Part shown: positions 27,306 through 36,465 of the stretch, piece after piece | Numbering within the stretch: position 1 is the first letter of the stretch | How the letters are laid out: every line of letters begins with the position of its first letter | Source: Cytophagales bacterium | GTDB lineage: Bacteria; Bacteroidota; Bacteroidia; Cytophagales; Bernardetiaceae | DNA: 64,000 nt | Direction of reading: 5' to 3' | NCBI GenBank assembly: GCA_013299045.1 | Contig: JAAFJX010000004.1 | Location: 124,001 to 188,000 of the forward strand | Translations under genes and position numbers: made by a program | Notes under the pieces: generated by a model | The model's input: the letters and a program-made list of their open reading frames with translations, nothing else | Database searches by the model: none | Told to the model about the DNA's origin: nothing

Positions 27306-28347
27306 CCAAAATTGCTAGGTCTTTTTTGCTTTCTGTTAAATTGTTAAGTTTCAGATTGGTGTTGGCGCGCAGCCAGAGAAAGTCCACATAGTCTGTAGAT
27401 TTCTTGCTGATATTGGTTTTTTTGAGTGCAATAAGTGCTTTTTCATACTGGGCATTGTCAAAGAGTTGCTGCGCGAGAGCCAATTTGTCTGTATAAGCAT
27501 TTGTGTTAGAAACTTTACCTGCACTTTTCTTTCTTGCGTCTGAGTTTTGTGAAGTTTGTCCACTTGCAAGGTCTTTGGCCTCAAGATTTTTATCTGTATA
27601 AACAGTTGCGCTTTCGCTTACTTCATCATCTGCCATTTTTTCTTCCGCTTTTTCTTCGGCTATGCTTATTCCTGCACTGGCATCTTCCTTCATGCTTTCA
27701 GCTTTGTTGTTTACGCCTTCGTTTTCGTAGTTTTTTACTGGGCTCGTGCTTAATTCTGGCAGAGAAGTTGTTTTTCGGCTAAGTGAGGGCAGTTTATTCT
27801 CGAGATGTGGGCTACTCGGCGAGATTTTGTTGAGCGCTAAATTAGTGCTTTTTGTGGCTTCTTCTTGGGTGGGTTCTGTCCGCATTTGAGGATTTTGATG
27901 TGGGGCAGCCTCTTCGGGCAGGTCTTGAGGTGGAGACATGGCCACTTCTGTCATGGTGCTTGCTTTTTCTTTGTTATAATTCTGCAAAATAAAAATGGTG
28001 GATATGGCGCAAACAGCTATTAGGAGCAGCGTGGCTGCCACTGCCCAGCTTGTTGTTCGTTGTTTGAGCAATAATTGAGGGCGTTTTTTGAGTTTTTTGT
28101 TGAGTTTACTCTGAAGCTCCAGCTCAATTTGGCTAAGGCGCTGGGGCGGATTAATTTCAGAAAGACCATCTAAGGAGTCATTGGCAAGGCCATCATGCAA
28201 AATTTTCTTTTCCAGACGGTGCTGCTCATTGCTTTTGAGGCCACCAGCAAGATACTGCCTGAGTTCATCGGCGTTCACGATTTTGTCTTCGGGGGGCGTG
28301 TTGGCGCTTTCTATGAGTTTTTTGATATTGGAGTGCTTGTCTTCCAT
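27247..28347 (-). CDS. Anti-sigma-factor-like single-pass membrane protein with TPR-like C-terminus
   Basis: A 366-residue protein encoded 34 bases downstream of an ECF sigma factor. The cytoplasmic N-terminus (ADELRQYLAGGLKSNEQHRLEKKILHDGLANDSLDGL) is the helical pattern seen in Bacteroidota anti-sigma-like proteins. One membrane segment lies near residues 100-122. A low-complexity, acidic and serine/threonine-rich linker follows, then TPR-like helices (residues ~285-366: LAQQLFDNAQYEKALIALKKTN). It probably holds the sigma factor at the membrane and senses a periplasmic signal; this is inferred from context. Confidence 0.72.
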   Translation of the reverse strand: MEDKHSNIKKLIESANTPPEDKIVNADELRQYLAGGLKSNEQHRLEKKILHDGLANDSLDGLSEINPPQRLSQIELELQSKLNKKLKKRPQLLLKQRTTSWAVAATLLLIAVCAISTIFILQNYNKEKASTMTEVAMSPPQDLPEEAAPHQNPQMRTEPTQEEATKSTNLALNKISPSSPHLENKLPSLSRKTTSLPELSTSPVKNYENEGVNNKAESMKEDASAGISIAEEKAEEKMADDEVSESATVYTDKNLEAKDLASGQTSQNSDARKKSAGKVSNTNAYTDKLALAQQLFDNAQYEKALIALKKTNISKKSTDYVDFLWLRANTNLKLNNLTESKKDLAILASGQSQHRAAASSLLKALK

Positions 28348-28381
28348 GACTTGGCCTATTTATGCTGTTCTGTGTGGTTTT

Positions 28382-29002
28382 TCAAACGAATAAATAACAA
28401 ACAAATAGCCAAATGCCCAGTTTTTCTAGCTTGATTCTGAGGTTGCGTTTCCCATTTTGGATATAGCTTTTAACCTGATTCATGCTAAAACCAGTTGTTT
28501 CTACGATTTGTTGATAGCTCTTTTCTTCTAAAAAAAAGAGTTCCACGCAAATGCGTTGCTCGGCATTTAGGCTGCTGAGTGCGGCGTTCAAGCCAAGTAG
28601 CTTTTCTTGTTGCTCTTCTTGTGTTTCATGGATAAGATGCGCTGAGTTAGCATTTTCCATATCCTGTTCGCTCAAATTTTCAAGATGCTGAACACTGACT
28701 TCCAATTTCCGCTTGCGGAGCGCCATAAGGCAGAAGTTTTTACTGACGGTGTGCAGCCATGCCCTAAAGTTTTCTACTTCATGCTTTTTGAGGCTGCTCA
28801 GCAACTTCTCAAAGATTTCTAAAACGGCATCTTTGCTTTCGTCTTCGTCTTTGAGGTATTTCATACAAACACCAAACACCAAGAGTGTATAGCGTTCAAA
28901 AAGCACAGAGGCTGCTTTTTCGTCGCCAGAATCTTTGTATTCGGCAACGAGTTCTTCGTCCGTTAGGCTTGTGTGGCGTTTTCCGAAGAGTTTAATGAAC
29001 AT
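28382..29002 (-). CDS. ECF-type RNA polymerase sigma factor
   Basis: A 206-residue sigma-70-family factor. Region 2 covers residues ~15-95 (ALFERYTLLVFGVCMKYLKDEDESKDAVLEIFEKL, then FRAWLHTVSKNFCLMALRKRK), and region 4 covers ~135-195 (LNAEQRICVELFFLEEKSYQQIVETTGFSMNQVKSYIQNGKRNLRIKL) with its helix-turn-helix. The C-terminus is unusually hydrophobic (GIWLFVCYLFV). TATCTTTG on the minus strand (29050-29043) is a likely -7 element. It forms a two-gene operon with the anti-sigma-like gene. Confidence 0.9.
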   Translation of the reverse strand: MFIKLFGKRHTSLTDEELVAEYKDSGDEKAASVLFERYTLLVFGVCMKYLKDEDESKDAVLEIFEKLLSSLKKHEVENFRAWLHTVSKNFCLMALRKRKLEVSVQHLENLSEQDMENANSAHLIHETQEEQQEKLLGLNAALSSLNAEQRICVELFFLEEKSYQQIVETTGFSMNQVKSYIQNGKRNLRIKLEKLGIWLFVCYLFV

Positions 29003-29080
29003 GAGGGACGAATGGCTTGGTGCCGCAGAATTTGAGAGTGCGCAAAGATAGTCAATTTTTACAAAAAAATAACGACACGC

Positions 29081-32000
29081 CTAAGCCCAGTTTGTGTATG
29101 CCAGATAGTCTTTTAATTCAATACCCATCACGAGAACATCGTCGGTTTGTAGCTCTACAGACTGTTTTTGCCAATTTTCATGTTCAGCATAGAGCTTATC
29201 TATTTTTTCTTCGGGTTTGAGGTTATGCAGAGTGCTGATAAATTGTACGAGCTGTTTTTTGGAGTATCTTTTGTTTTGAGGTCCACCAAACTGGTCTTGG
29301 AAACCATCAGAGAAAAGATAAATTGTTTCCAACCGAAGAGGCACTTCATGCAGTAGAAAAGGCATTTTTGCAGTGCGCTCATGGCCTCCCACATTAGCTA
29401 CATTGCCTTTGATACTTATGAGTTCGCCGTTTTTGGCCTGATAGGTCATAGACTGCCCTGCACCCGCAAAGAAAATAGCTTCGCAGCGAATAGATTGTGT
29501 TTCGGCACGTAAAACCATGTCCATAGCCACCAGCGAAATAGCCATGCCGTCTCTGTTTTCGGTATCAAACTGGCGCAAGTTTTTGCGAATGAGCTTGTTC
29601 ATTTCGTCCAGAATGAGGTTAGGCACAAAGACTTCAAGCGTTCCTGTTATTTCGTCCAACAAATTGTGCCCCATCATGGCCATCATGGCTCCAGGTACAC
29701 CATGCCCGGTGCAATCCACGGCAGCGATAAGAACTCGCCTTCGGGTATTGCCCATTTTGATTTCGTTCACCCAATAAAAATCACCACTCACAATATCCTT
29801 GGGCTTATAAACGACCCAGTAAGGCGGTACAAACCTAGAATAATGCTCTTTCTGTGGCAGCATGGCTGTTTGTATGCGCTTGGCGTAATTGATACTGGCT
29901 ATGATTTCGTTGCTTTTCTTTTCTACGGTGGCGGTACGTTCGGCTACTTTCTCTTCCAGCCTAACTTGGTTTCTGCTGAGTTCTCTTATTCGCCAATAAA
30001 CGGCAAAACTCAAAAGCCCACAAACAAGCAATAACACGGCTATTCTAAAGTCCAATCTTTGCCAAAAATAGGGTTTTTTGATAATGATAAGATCTTTTGA
30101 GATGCTGGTAGCCAAACCTTTGTCATTCTTTGCCCACACTTTGAACGTGTATTCACCAGGCGGGAGGTTTGCATAGGTAGCATAATTTCGTTCGGCAATA
30201 TCCACTACCTTTTTGTCAAAACCCACGAGCTGATAAGAATAGGTATTGAATTCTGAGTTGGCATAGTTCAGTAGCGCAAATTCTATAGTAACCATGTCGG
30301 CATCGGGAGGGAGTTCTACTATTTTTTTGAGGGTTAGTAGTGAGTCCAGCTTTAGGCTCTTGTCGCCTACTTTTAAATCAGAAAAGACGATGTTAGCAAT
30401 GTTATTGACTGCATTTATTTGAGCAGGGTCAAAAAAGAGCACTCCCTCGTTTGTTTTGATGTAAATGTTGCCTGTATGAGCGCCCATGGCATATATGGCT
30501 CGTCCGTGATGAGTGGTATAAATTAGGTTTACTGGTAGGTCTCGCTCCAGATAAAAGTTATCTACTCGGTAAGTGGTGGGTGCAATTCGGCTAATGCCCT
30601 GTGAGGTAGTCAGCCACATAAAGCCGTTCCTGTCTTTATTCAAGCTAAAGGCAGGGTCGGAGGGTAGGCCTGCGCTTTTGCCTAAAGTCTTTAGTACTGC
30701 CCCTGTTTTGAGGTCTATGAGTTGTAAACCCAAATACGAAGCTATCCACATTTTATCTTTCTCATACATGACTGCTCCTGCTATTCTGAGGTCATGGTAG
30801 TCTTTATTGATAGGAATAGCAATACGTTCTATATCCTTGATAGCTTCGTTATAGCGGTAAAGAGTATCTACTCTATTCAAATACCAAATCGTTTTGAAAG
30901 GGTCTTCCCAAATATACATTTCAGTAAAATCTTCCGTTCCTGGTTCGTTTTTGAGTTTTCTTTGTCGCCTCTGGCCTTTGTCAATAACTGAAAAAAGACC
31001 ATAGGTATTCACAAAAAGACGTTTATCAGCAGTTAGCCAAAAGTTTATCGGCGATAAATTGATATCAATTTGGAAATCATTTACGAGCTTAAATTTACCC
31101 TCGTGGTATTCTACAAACTCTGCATCTCTGAAATGTAGCCAAAGTTTGTTTGGCGCTACTTCTTGTACGGACTCTAAGCGGGATTCAACTAATCGCATAT
31201 TGTGCATATACTTGGGGAGGTAGTGCACAAAATCTCCTGTTTTAGGGTTTTGCCCCACAACACCAGCATAAGCAGCACCCAAATCGTCAGCACCCTTCTG
31301 CAAGCCGCTCCAAATCCATCCGTTGGCCGTTTCTGCAATAACTCTGCCTCCAAAGGAGTAATCTTGAAAATCACGGACTTTGTGCTTGAGTATATGAAAC
31401 TTACTAACACGCGGATTCAAGTAGGCTAGCCCAGCAGAAGTGCCAACCCAGAGAATACCCTCGCGGTCAATAAACAAGGCAGAAACGTTGTCATCAGGAA
31501 TGGAGTTGATGTTGTTGGAGTTGCTTGTAAAGCTAGTAAACATATCCATTTTGCGGTCATATTTGCAAAGCCCTCCGCCAAGAGTTCCTACCCAGATATT
31601 GCCCTCCGCATCTTCTACAATATCGCTGATATTATCGGCAGACAAGCCGTTATTGTTTTTGAGGTCTGTAACAAAAGACCTAAAATTGCCTGTTTTCTGG
31701 TTGTACCAGTACAAGCCGCGGTAAGTACCAAACCAGACATCGCCGCTCTTATCCATAAAAATCTTACGCACTGCTTGGGGGCCGTTGGTCGGTGAATCTA
31801 TTTTGTTGCGGTCGGCGGGCAAGTGGTAAAATCTTTGTTGCCCCATTCTAAAGGTATCCACACCCACATCATCTTGCCAAGTAGCCATCCAAAAACGCCC
31901 CGTACGGTCTTGCAGCGCAATACCATTTGTAAAAGGTGAAGGACTATCCTCACGGGTTTCTCTGGACTTTGGCGCAATCCTTTCGCTGATTGTCCATGTC

Positions 32001-32470
32001 TTTTCATCTAGCTTAAAAAAACCGCCAGCGGTAATCCAAATATTCTTTTGTTGGTCTTCCATGATTTGGAACACGCGGTTACTCCTGAGCGCCTTGGGGT
32101 TGTCCTTCTCAGCTGCCAAATTTTTGAAGGTTTCGCGCTCTAAATCAAACAAAAAAGCGCCGTCGGTATCTGTGCAGAGCCAGAGCCGTTTTTTAGAGTC
32201 TATAAACAAACCAGACACTGTGTTGTGTTCGTGTTCAAGCGTATCCACCTCTACAGGCTTAAAAAGTTTGGTGCTTTTGCCATCATAGCGCATCAAGCCG
32301 CTTGGAGTTCCTAGCCAAATAAATCCGTACTTATCTTGGGTAATTGCATTGATGTATGGGTCTTGTAGTTTGACACGATGAAACTTAACCTCTGCCTGCG
32401 CCATCAAATCCTTGCCAAACAGAAAAATAGCAAACCATAATATACAGCTAATAATTCTCGATAGATACAT
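29081..32470 (-). CDS. Two-component-propeller / Y_Y_Y sensor with SpoIIE (PP2C) phosphatase output
   Basis: A 1129-residue membrane sensor. A signal peptide (residues ~1-24) precedes about a dozen Reg_prop repeats of the type ITQDKYGFIWLGTPSGLMRYD that build periplasmic propellers (to ~700). A Y_Y_Y beta-sandwich (YQLVGFDKKVV...LPPGEYTFKVWAKN) and one membrane helix (~805-830) follow. After a short coiled coil comes a SpoIIE domain: RIQTAMLPQ, DIVSGDFYW, AAVDCTGHGVPGAMMA, ENRDGMAISLV, LFSDGFQDQFGG, with the metal-binding aspartates in place. This resembles hybrid two-component sensors whose kinase is replaced by a serine phosphatase. The likely substrate is a STAS protein, such as the one at 38665-39012. 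Confidence 0.9.
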   Translation of the reverse strand: MYLSRIISCILWFAIFLFGKDLMAQAEVKFHRVKLQDPYINAITQDKYGFIWLGTPSGLMRYDGKSTKLFKPVEVDTLEHEHNTVSGLFIDSKKRLWLCTDTDGAFLFDLERETFKNLAAEKDNPKALRSNRVFQIMEDQQKNIWITAGGFFKLDEKTWTISERIAPKSRETREDSPSPFTNGIALQDRTGRFWMATWQDDVGVDTFRMGQQRFYHLPADRNKIDSPTNGPQAVRKIFMDKSGDVWFGTYRGLYWYNQKTGNFRSFVTDLKNNNGLSADNISDIVEDAEGNIWVGTLGGGLCKYDRKMDMFTSFTSNSNNINSIPDDNVSALFIDREGILWVGTSAGLAYLNPRVSKFHILKHKVRDFQDYSFGGRVIAETANGWIWSGLQKGADDLGAAYAGVVGQNPKTGDFVHYLPKYMHNMRLVESRLESVQEVAPNKLWLHFRDAEFVEYHEGKFKLVNDFQIDINLSPINFWLTADKRLFVNTYGLFSVIDKGQRRQRKLKNEPGTEDFTEMYIWEDPFKTIWYLNRVDTLYRYNEAIKDIERIAIPINKDYHDLRIAGAVMYEKDKMWIASYLGLQLIDLKTGAVLKTLGKSAGLPSDPAFSLNKDRNGFMWLTTSQGISRIAPTTYRVDNFYLERDLPVNLIYTTHHGRAIYAMGAHTGNIYIKTNEGVLFFDPAQINAVNNIANIVFSDLKVGDKSLKLDSLLTLKKIVELPPDADMVTIEFALLNYANSEFNTYSYQLVGFDKKVVDIAERNYATYANLPPGEYTFKVWAKNDKGLATSISKDLIIIKKPYFWQRLDFRIAVLLLVCGLLSFAVYWRIRELSRNQVRLEEKVAERTATVEKKSNEIIASINYAKRIQTAMLPQKEHYSRFVPPYWVVYKPKDIVSGDFYWVNEIKMGNTRRRVLIAAVDCTGHGVPGAMMAMMGHNLLDEITGTLEVFVPNLILDEMNKLIRKNLRQFDTENRDGMAISLVAMDMVLRAETQSIRCEAIFFAGAGQSMTYQAKNGELISIKGNVANVGGHERTAKMPFLLHEVPLRLETIYLFSDGFQDQFGGPQNKRYSKKQLVQFISTLHNLKPEEKIDKLYAEHENWQKQSVELQTDDVLVMGIELKDYLAYTNWA

Positions 32471-32775
32471 GAACTATGGTATAATTGACTCAAATAAATG
32501 TTTTTGTATGCTATATTAATTTTTTTGATAAAAATACAATCAAAAGATTACCAATTTGTTGCTTTGGCAAAACTATACAGCTGCAAATTTAAGGTATATT
32601 CTGTATAAAAAAACACTTTGCGGATATTCTTACAAAAAAAAATGCAAACTGGATTTGACGTTATTTTGAAGTAATTAAATATAAAAAAAACAATTATATT
32701 TTAATAAAAGACATTTTATAAAAAAATAAAAAACTGCTGATTTATCTGCAAGAATAACTTTCAATGCTATTCTAA
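32471..32775. other. AT-rich divergent intergenic region
   Basis: This 305-base stretch separates the divergent SpoIIE sensor and SGNH hydrolase genes. It is very A/T-rich with long A- and T-runs (for example around 32630-32740). I see no complete TTTG/TAnnTTTG pair, no stable hairpin and no open frame. It presumably holds both promoters. Confidence 0.5.
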
Positions 32776-34290
32776 ATGACTATTGGTTTAGTACCTCGCA
32801 AAAAAACTTTGGAATCTAGAAAAAAAATTACAATAACTCACCTAAATTTGCAAGGCAATAAACAAACTTTTAGCGCATTGAACAAGATAACACACAGCAA
32901 ATGGCTTGCTTGGGGAGCTGTCATTTTTAGCATATTCTTTTTGTTGATAGTTGCATGGTTTTGGCTAGGCTCTGAACACAGTCAGGTAGGCTTGGCTAGT
33001 CGCTGGGATACGCTCCAGAACGCAGTAAGTGCTGCCCGTGATACGGCATTGGGCACAGATGCAGCCAGCAACACTGATACTACCAAAGCCGAAACAGGCA
33101 GGCAGGCGGTCGTCAAACCTAAGCTCAATGAAAGCCTGTTCAAGCCAGAAAGCCCTAAATCCAACTACTTTCTACAGAACAACCCTACGTCTCAGAACAA
33201 CGCACCACTTGACAAGTTCTTTGAGGCCCTTCAGAGCGTAGCAGATACAGACCACATACATCTTGCATTTTATGGCGACTCACAAATTGAAGGCGACCGC
33301 GTTACGTCCAATATGCGTCCTTTGCTTGGCGAGTCCATGAACTGTCAGAATGCGCTTGGTTTTGTGCCCATAATTGAACGCTCTACCAATATGTCTGTGA
33401 ACAAAAATTTGGGTGGCAAATGGCAAAAATATTCTTTTTTTGACAAAAAGCACCCCAGCAAACGTTATGGAGCATCGGGCATGGCTTTTAAGTTTTATGC
33501 GCCTAGCGCCACGCTCAAGCTGAACTTCCGAAACATGAAGCACAGGGGCTATTTGTTAAGTTATGGAAAAACGAATAAGCCTTTAATCATCAATGTTTAT
33601 AATGCCGAAAATTGGAAACGTATCGTCTCTGACACTTTGGAAGCAGACTCCCTTTCGCACACGCATTTCCACGTAGTGTATTGGCCAGAAGCCGTTTCAA
33701 AGGTTAAGTTTGAGTTTTTGAGCAAAAGTAGTGTAGATGTATTCGGCTTGTATCTGTACGAAAGCAGAAAGGGGCTTCAAATAGATAACTATGGGCTTTT
33801 AGGGCACTCGGGCAATGGTTTTTTGTTTGCGAATGCCTCTTTTATGGCATCTCAGCACAAAGCACTCAATACTCGCCTTGTTCTTTTGCAGTTTGGGGCC
33901 AATGCCATACCCTACATCAATAGTCCCAAAGAGTATCAGTATATGCGCAAAGAATTTAGTAAGATGATTCAAAAAGTCAAGGAGATATGCCCTGAGGCTT
34001 CCATTCTATTGGTTTCGCCTGGCGAAATGGCTAGACGCATCAATGGTCGCTACATAGCCTACGGCAATGCGCGTCATTTTAGAGATATGCTCAAAGACTT
34101 GGCCATAACGCATGAAGTGGCTTTTTTTGATACCTATGCGCTTATGGGTAGCCAGCCTAACCTGGGCGCATGGCTCAAGAAAAAGTGGGTGTATTCGGAC
34201 GGCCATCTTACTGAAAAAGGTCATTATGCTTTTGCCAAAGCCATTTCTGAAGCGTTGATAGCGGAGTGGGCAGCCTTTAAAGCACGTTGA
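32776..34290 (+). CDS. Membrane-anchored SGNH/GDSL-family hydrolase
   Basis: A 504-residue protein with a cytoplasmic N-terminus, one membrane segment (residues ~41-63) and a large extracytoplasmic part. The SGNH catalytic blocks are present: Ser169 in AFYGDSQIEGD (block I), QFGANAIPY with the block III Asn, and the block V dyad Asp475 and His477 in YSDGHLTEKGH. An extra beta-rich insert (residues ~240-330) sits between blocks, as in carbohydrate- or peptidoglycan-acting esterases. Substrate unknown. It begins an apparent same-strand run with the following protease gene (16-base gap). Confidence 0.85.
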   Translation: MTIGLVPRKKTLESRKKITITHLNLQGNKQTFSALNKITHSKWLAWGAVIFSIFFLLIVAWFWLGSEHSQVGLASRWDTLQNAVSAARDTALGTDAASNTDTTKAETGRQAVVKPKLNESLFKPESPKSNYFLQNNPTSQNNAPLDKFFEALQSVADTDHIHLAFYGDSQIEGDRVTSNMRPLLGESMNCQNALGFVPIIERSTNMSVNKNLGGKWQKYSFFDKKHPSKRYGASGMAFKFYAPSATLKLNFRNMKHRGYLLSYGKTNKPLIINVYNAENWKRIVSDTLEADSLSHTHFHVVYWPEAVSKVKFEFLSKSSVDVFGLYLYESRKGLQIDNYGLLGHSGNGFLFANASFMASQHKALNTRLVLLQFGANAIPYINSPKEYQYMRKEFSKMIQKVKEICPEASILLVSPGEMARRINGRYIAYGNARHFRDMLKDLAITHEVAFFDTYALMGSQPNLGAWLKKKWVYSDGHLTEKGHYAFAKAISEALIAEWAAFKAR

Positions 34291-34306
34291 AAATTACTAA
34301 AATTGT

Positions 34307-35938
34307 ATGCTTGATTTCAAATTCAATAAACCATTTATGCAGCATTGGCTCACAAAAAGCACCTTCTGCTTTTTATTGTTAGGAAGCGCAAGTTTTACTG
34401 TATGTGCCCAAAGTTTGCTCAAGCCCACGCATTACAAGTTCAAACATACACAGCGCGTTTTCAAAACTCTCAATTTGGCTTTTCAGAATGGCATGAACGA
34501 GCCTGATTTGGAAGTAGTGGATACCGACAATTTAGTACTCAAATACTTCAGCAAGCCCAGCCCCACTTTGCGGCTCAGCGAAGGGGTTTACAACCTCTGC
34601 ATGACCTTTGGGGCAGACTCCTCGAACGCACTCGCTACCCTGCTCTCACACGAATTAGTGCATCATTATGAGCGGCATCAAGGCCATGCTCACTACGACA
34701 CCAAGAACACGCTGAGCGCAAACGAGCTAACACAGTCCGCTTACTATGAACTAGATGCTGATACCAAAGGCTGCTTTTATAGTTTTTTGAGTGGTTTTGA
34801 TACACACAATATTTTTGAGAATGTTCTGAATAAAGTTTATATGCACTTCAAACTCCCCGACAAGCTGAACGGCTACCCAACGCGCCAAGAACGCATTACA
34901 AACATCAGAAAACAAAGCGCTGATATTCAAGGCAATGCTATTGTTTTTACGGCAGGGCAGTTCTTGTATGCTGCCCAAAATTTCGTGGCCGCCACGGCTT
35001 GCTTTGAGTTTTTACAACGCTTTCCGTGCGGCGAAGTCCTTAACAATACAGGTGCTTCTGCTCTACAAGCCGCTTTAAGTATGACCAACCCCAACGAGCT
35101 GCCTTTTATGCTACCTGTAGAAACAAAACCGCGCAATCGTTTTTTGGTTAAAAATAATTGGACAAATAGCAAGCAAATATATGTAAGCAAGGCCATCAAT
35201 GCCCTAGAGCGTTTGCAGAGAATCAAGCCCAACGAAGCCAGTACAGTCCTTAATTTAGCCATTGCCTATATTTTAGACAACAAACTAGAATTGGCATTAG
35301 CACAACTTGAACAAGGTATGGCTGCCCAAAAAAAGCCCAACCCTAATTTTTACACGCTCAAGGCTGTTGTTTACTTTCTCAAAAAAGATTATGATAGCGC
35401 CGAAGACAACTTTATAAAAGCCCAAACTAGAGGCGCTTATATGGCCGAGCATAATGCCAAAGTATTTCAAAAGTACAACAAAAATGCTTTTTCTGGTTTT
35501 ATAGATTGGTTAGCAGAATGGTTTGAGGAGGTGGACGCACCCCAAAAGCAAAACGGAGTCAGGTTTCCTGAAGAACTCAGTAGGCAGGCTATACCGCCCA
35601 AGCAAACCACACTCTTCCTGAAAGTAAGCGAAAAACCCTATGTCAAAATTCTTTATAATGCCGATTGGCACAGCAAAGGTGTTATGATTCTGCAAACAGA
35701 GCGTATTGACTATACCCTGCTTTTTGACAAAACTTTGCAGTCGGCAGCCTCTGCCAAATATTTGCGCTATGGCAGCACCAAAACCGACATACAAGCTGTT
35801 TGCGGCAGCTCCTTTTTGGAAATGGAGCTGGCAGGCGGCAGCTTGTGGGCTTATCCGAATGCGCAGTTGGTTTGTTTGTTCAATGATAAAAATCGGCTTT
35901 TTGCTTGGTTTATTGCCTCGCGTAGCGTTAAATTTTAA
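34307..35938 (+). CDS. Exported HExxH (M48-like) metallopeptidase with TPR-like region
   Basis: A 543-residue protein with an N-terminal signal (cleavage near VCAQS, ~residue 35). LLSHELVHHYERH contains the zinc motif HELVH (His115, Glu116, His119), and YYELDADTKGC supplies the downstream E-x-x-AD third ligand typical of M48 enzymes. Residues ~290-400 are TPR-like (FLVKNNW...AINALERLQRIKPNEASTVLNLAIAYILDNKLELALAQLEQGM). A unique C-terminal domain (~430-543) follows. A start at Met11 (34337) is also possible. A role in envelope protein quality control, by analogy to BepA/LoiP, is inference. Confidence 0.82.
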   Translation: MLDFKFNKPFMQHWLTKSTFCFLLLGSASFTVCAQSLLKPTHYKFKHTQRVFKTLNLAFQNGMNEPDLEVVDTDNLVLKYFSKPSPTLRLSEGVYNLCMTFGADSSNALATLLSHELVHHYERHQGHAHYDTKNTLSANELTQSAYYELDADTKGCFYSFLSGFDTHNIFENVLNKVYMHFKLPDKLNGYPTRQERITNIRKQSADIQGNAIVFTAGQFLYAAQNFVAATACFEFLQRFPCGEVLNNTGASALQAALSMTNPNELPFMLPVETKPRNRFLVKNNWTNSKQIYVSKAINALERLQRIKPNEASTVLNLAIAYILDNKLELALAQLEQGMAAQKKPNPNFYTLKAVVYFLKKDYDSAEDNFIKAQTRGAYMAEHNAKVFQKYNKNAFSGFIDWLAEWFEEVDAPQKQNGVRFPEELSRQAIPPKQTTLFLKVSEKPYVKILYNADWHSKGVMILQTERIDYTLLFDKTLQSAASAKYLRYGSTKTDIQAVCGSSFLEMELAGGSLWAYPNAQLVCLFNDKNRLFAWFIASRSVKF

Positions 35939-35957
35939 CCTATTAATCAGAGTTATA

Positions 35958-36389
35958 ATGTTGCAAGTTCAAAAAATTACCCTGCCTACTGAGCTAGAAA
36001 AGGCGTTTCAGATACGGCACGATGTATTCGTAATTGGTCAGAACGTACCCTCCGAAGAAGAGTACGATACTTATGAAAACGTTTCTACCCACTATTTGGC
36101 TACGTGGAGCGGCACAGCCTGCGGTACGGCGCGTTGGCGATTTACCGAAAAAGGCATCAAACTAGAGCGCTTTGCGGTTTTGGAGCGCTTCCGAAACAAG
36201 GGCGTAGGAGCAGCTATTTTGCAACTTATTTTGCAAGACTTGCACAACGAATCGCAGCGCGCTTATGTGTATATGCACGCACAAGTACACGCCATGCCTT
36301 TTTATGAGCGTTTTGGTTTTGTTAAAGAGGGGCGGTTGTTTCACGAATGCGACATTCCACACTTCGTGATGGCGCTTGATGGCCAATGA
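35958..36389 (+). CDS. GNAT-family N-acetyltransferase (ElaA/YjcF-like)
   Basis: A 143-residue acetyltransferase. RHDVFVIGQNVP at the N-terminus is the ElaA/YjcF-type motif; LERFRNKGVGAAILQLIL carries the acetyl-CoA pyrophosphate loop (R-x-x-G-V-G-A); AMPFYERFGFVKEGRLFHE is motif B. The acceptor substrate is unknown. I use the ATG at 35958, 19 bases after the protease gene; the open frame extends further upstream but overlaps that gene and has no homology there. Confidence 0.85.
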   Translation: MLQVQKITLPTELEKAFQIRHDVFVIGQNVPSEEEYDTYENVSTHYLATWSGTACGTARWRFTEKGIKLERFAVLERFRNKGVGAAILQLILQDLHNESQRAYVYMHAQVHAMPFYERFGFVKEGRLFHECDIPHFVMALDGQ

Positions 36390-36465
36390 ATTGCATAAAA
36401 TATCCCTGTTTTTTACTTTTGGCCTACTTTTTATATAATGATTGAAGTGCCTATCTACTGAAACT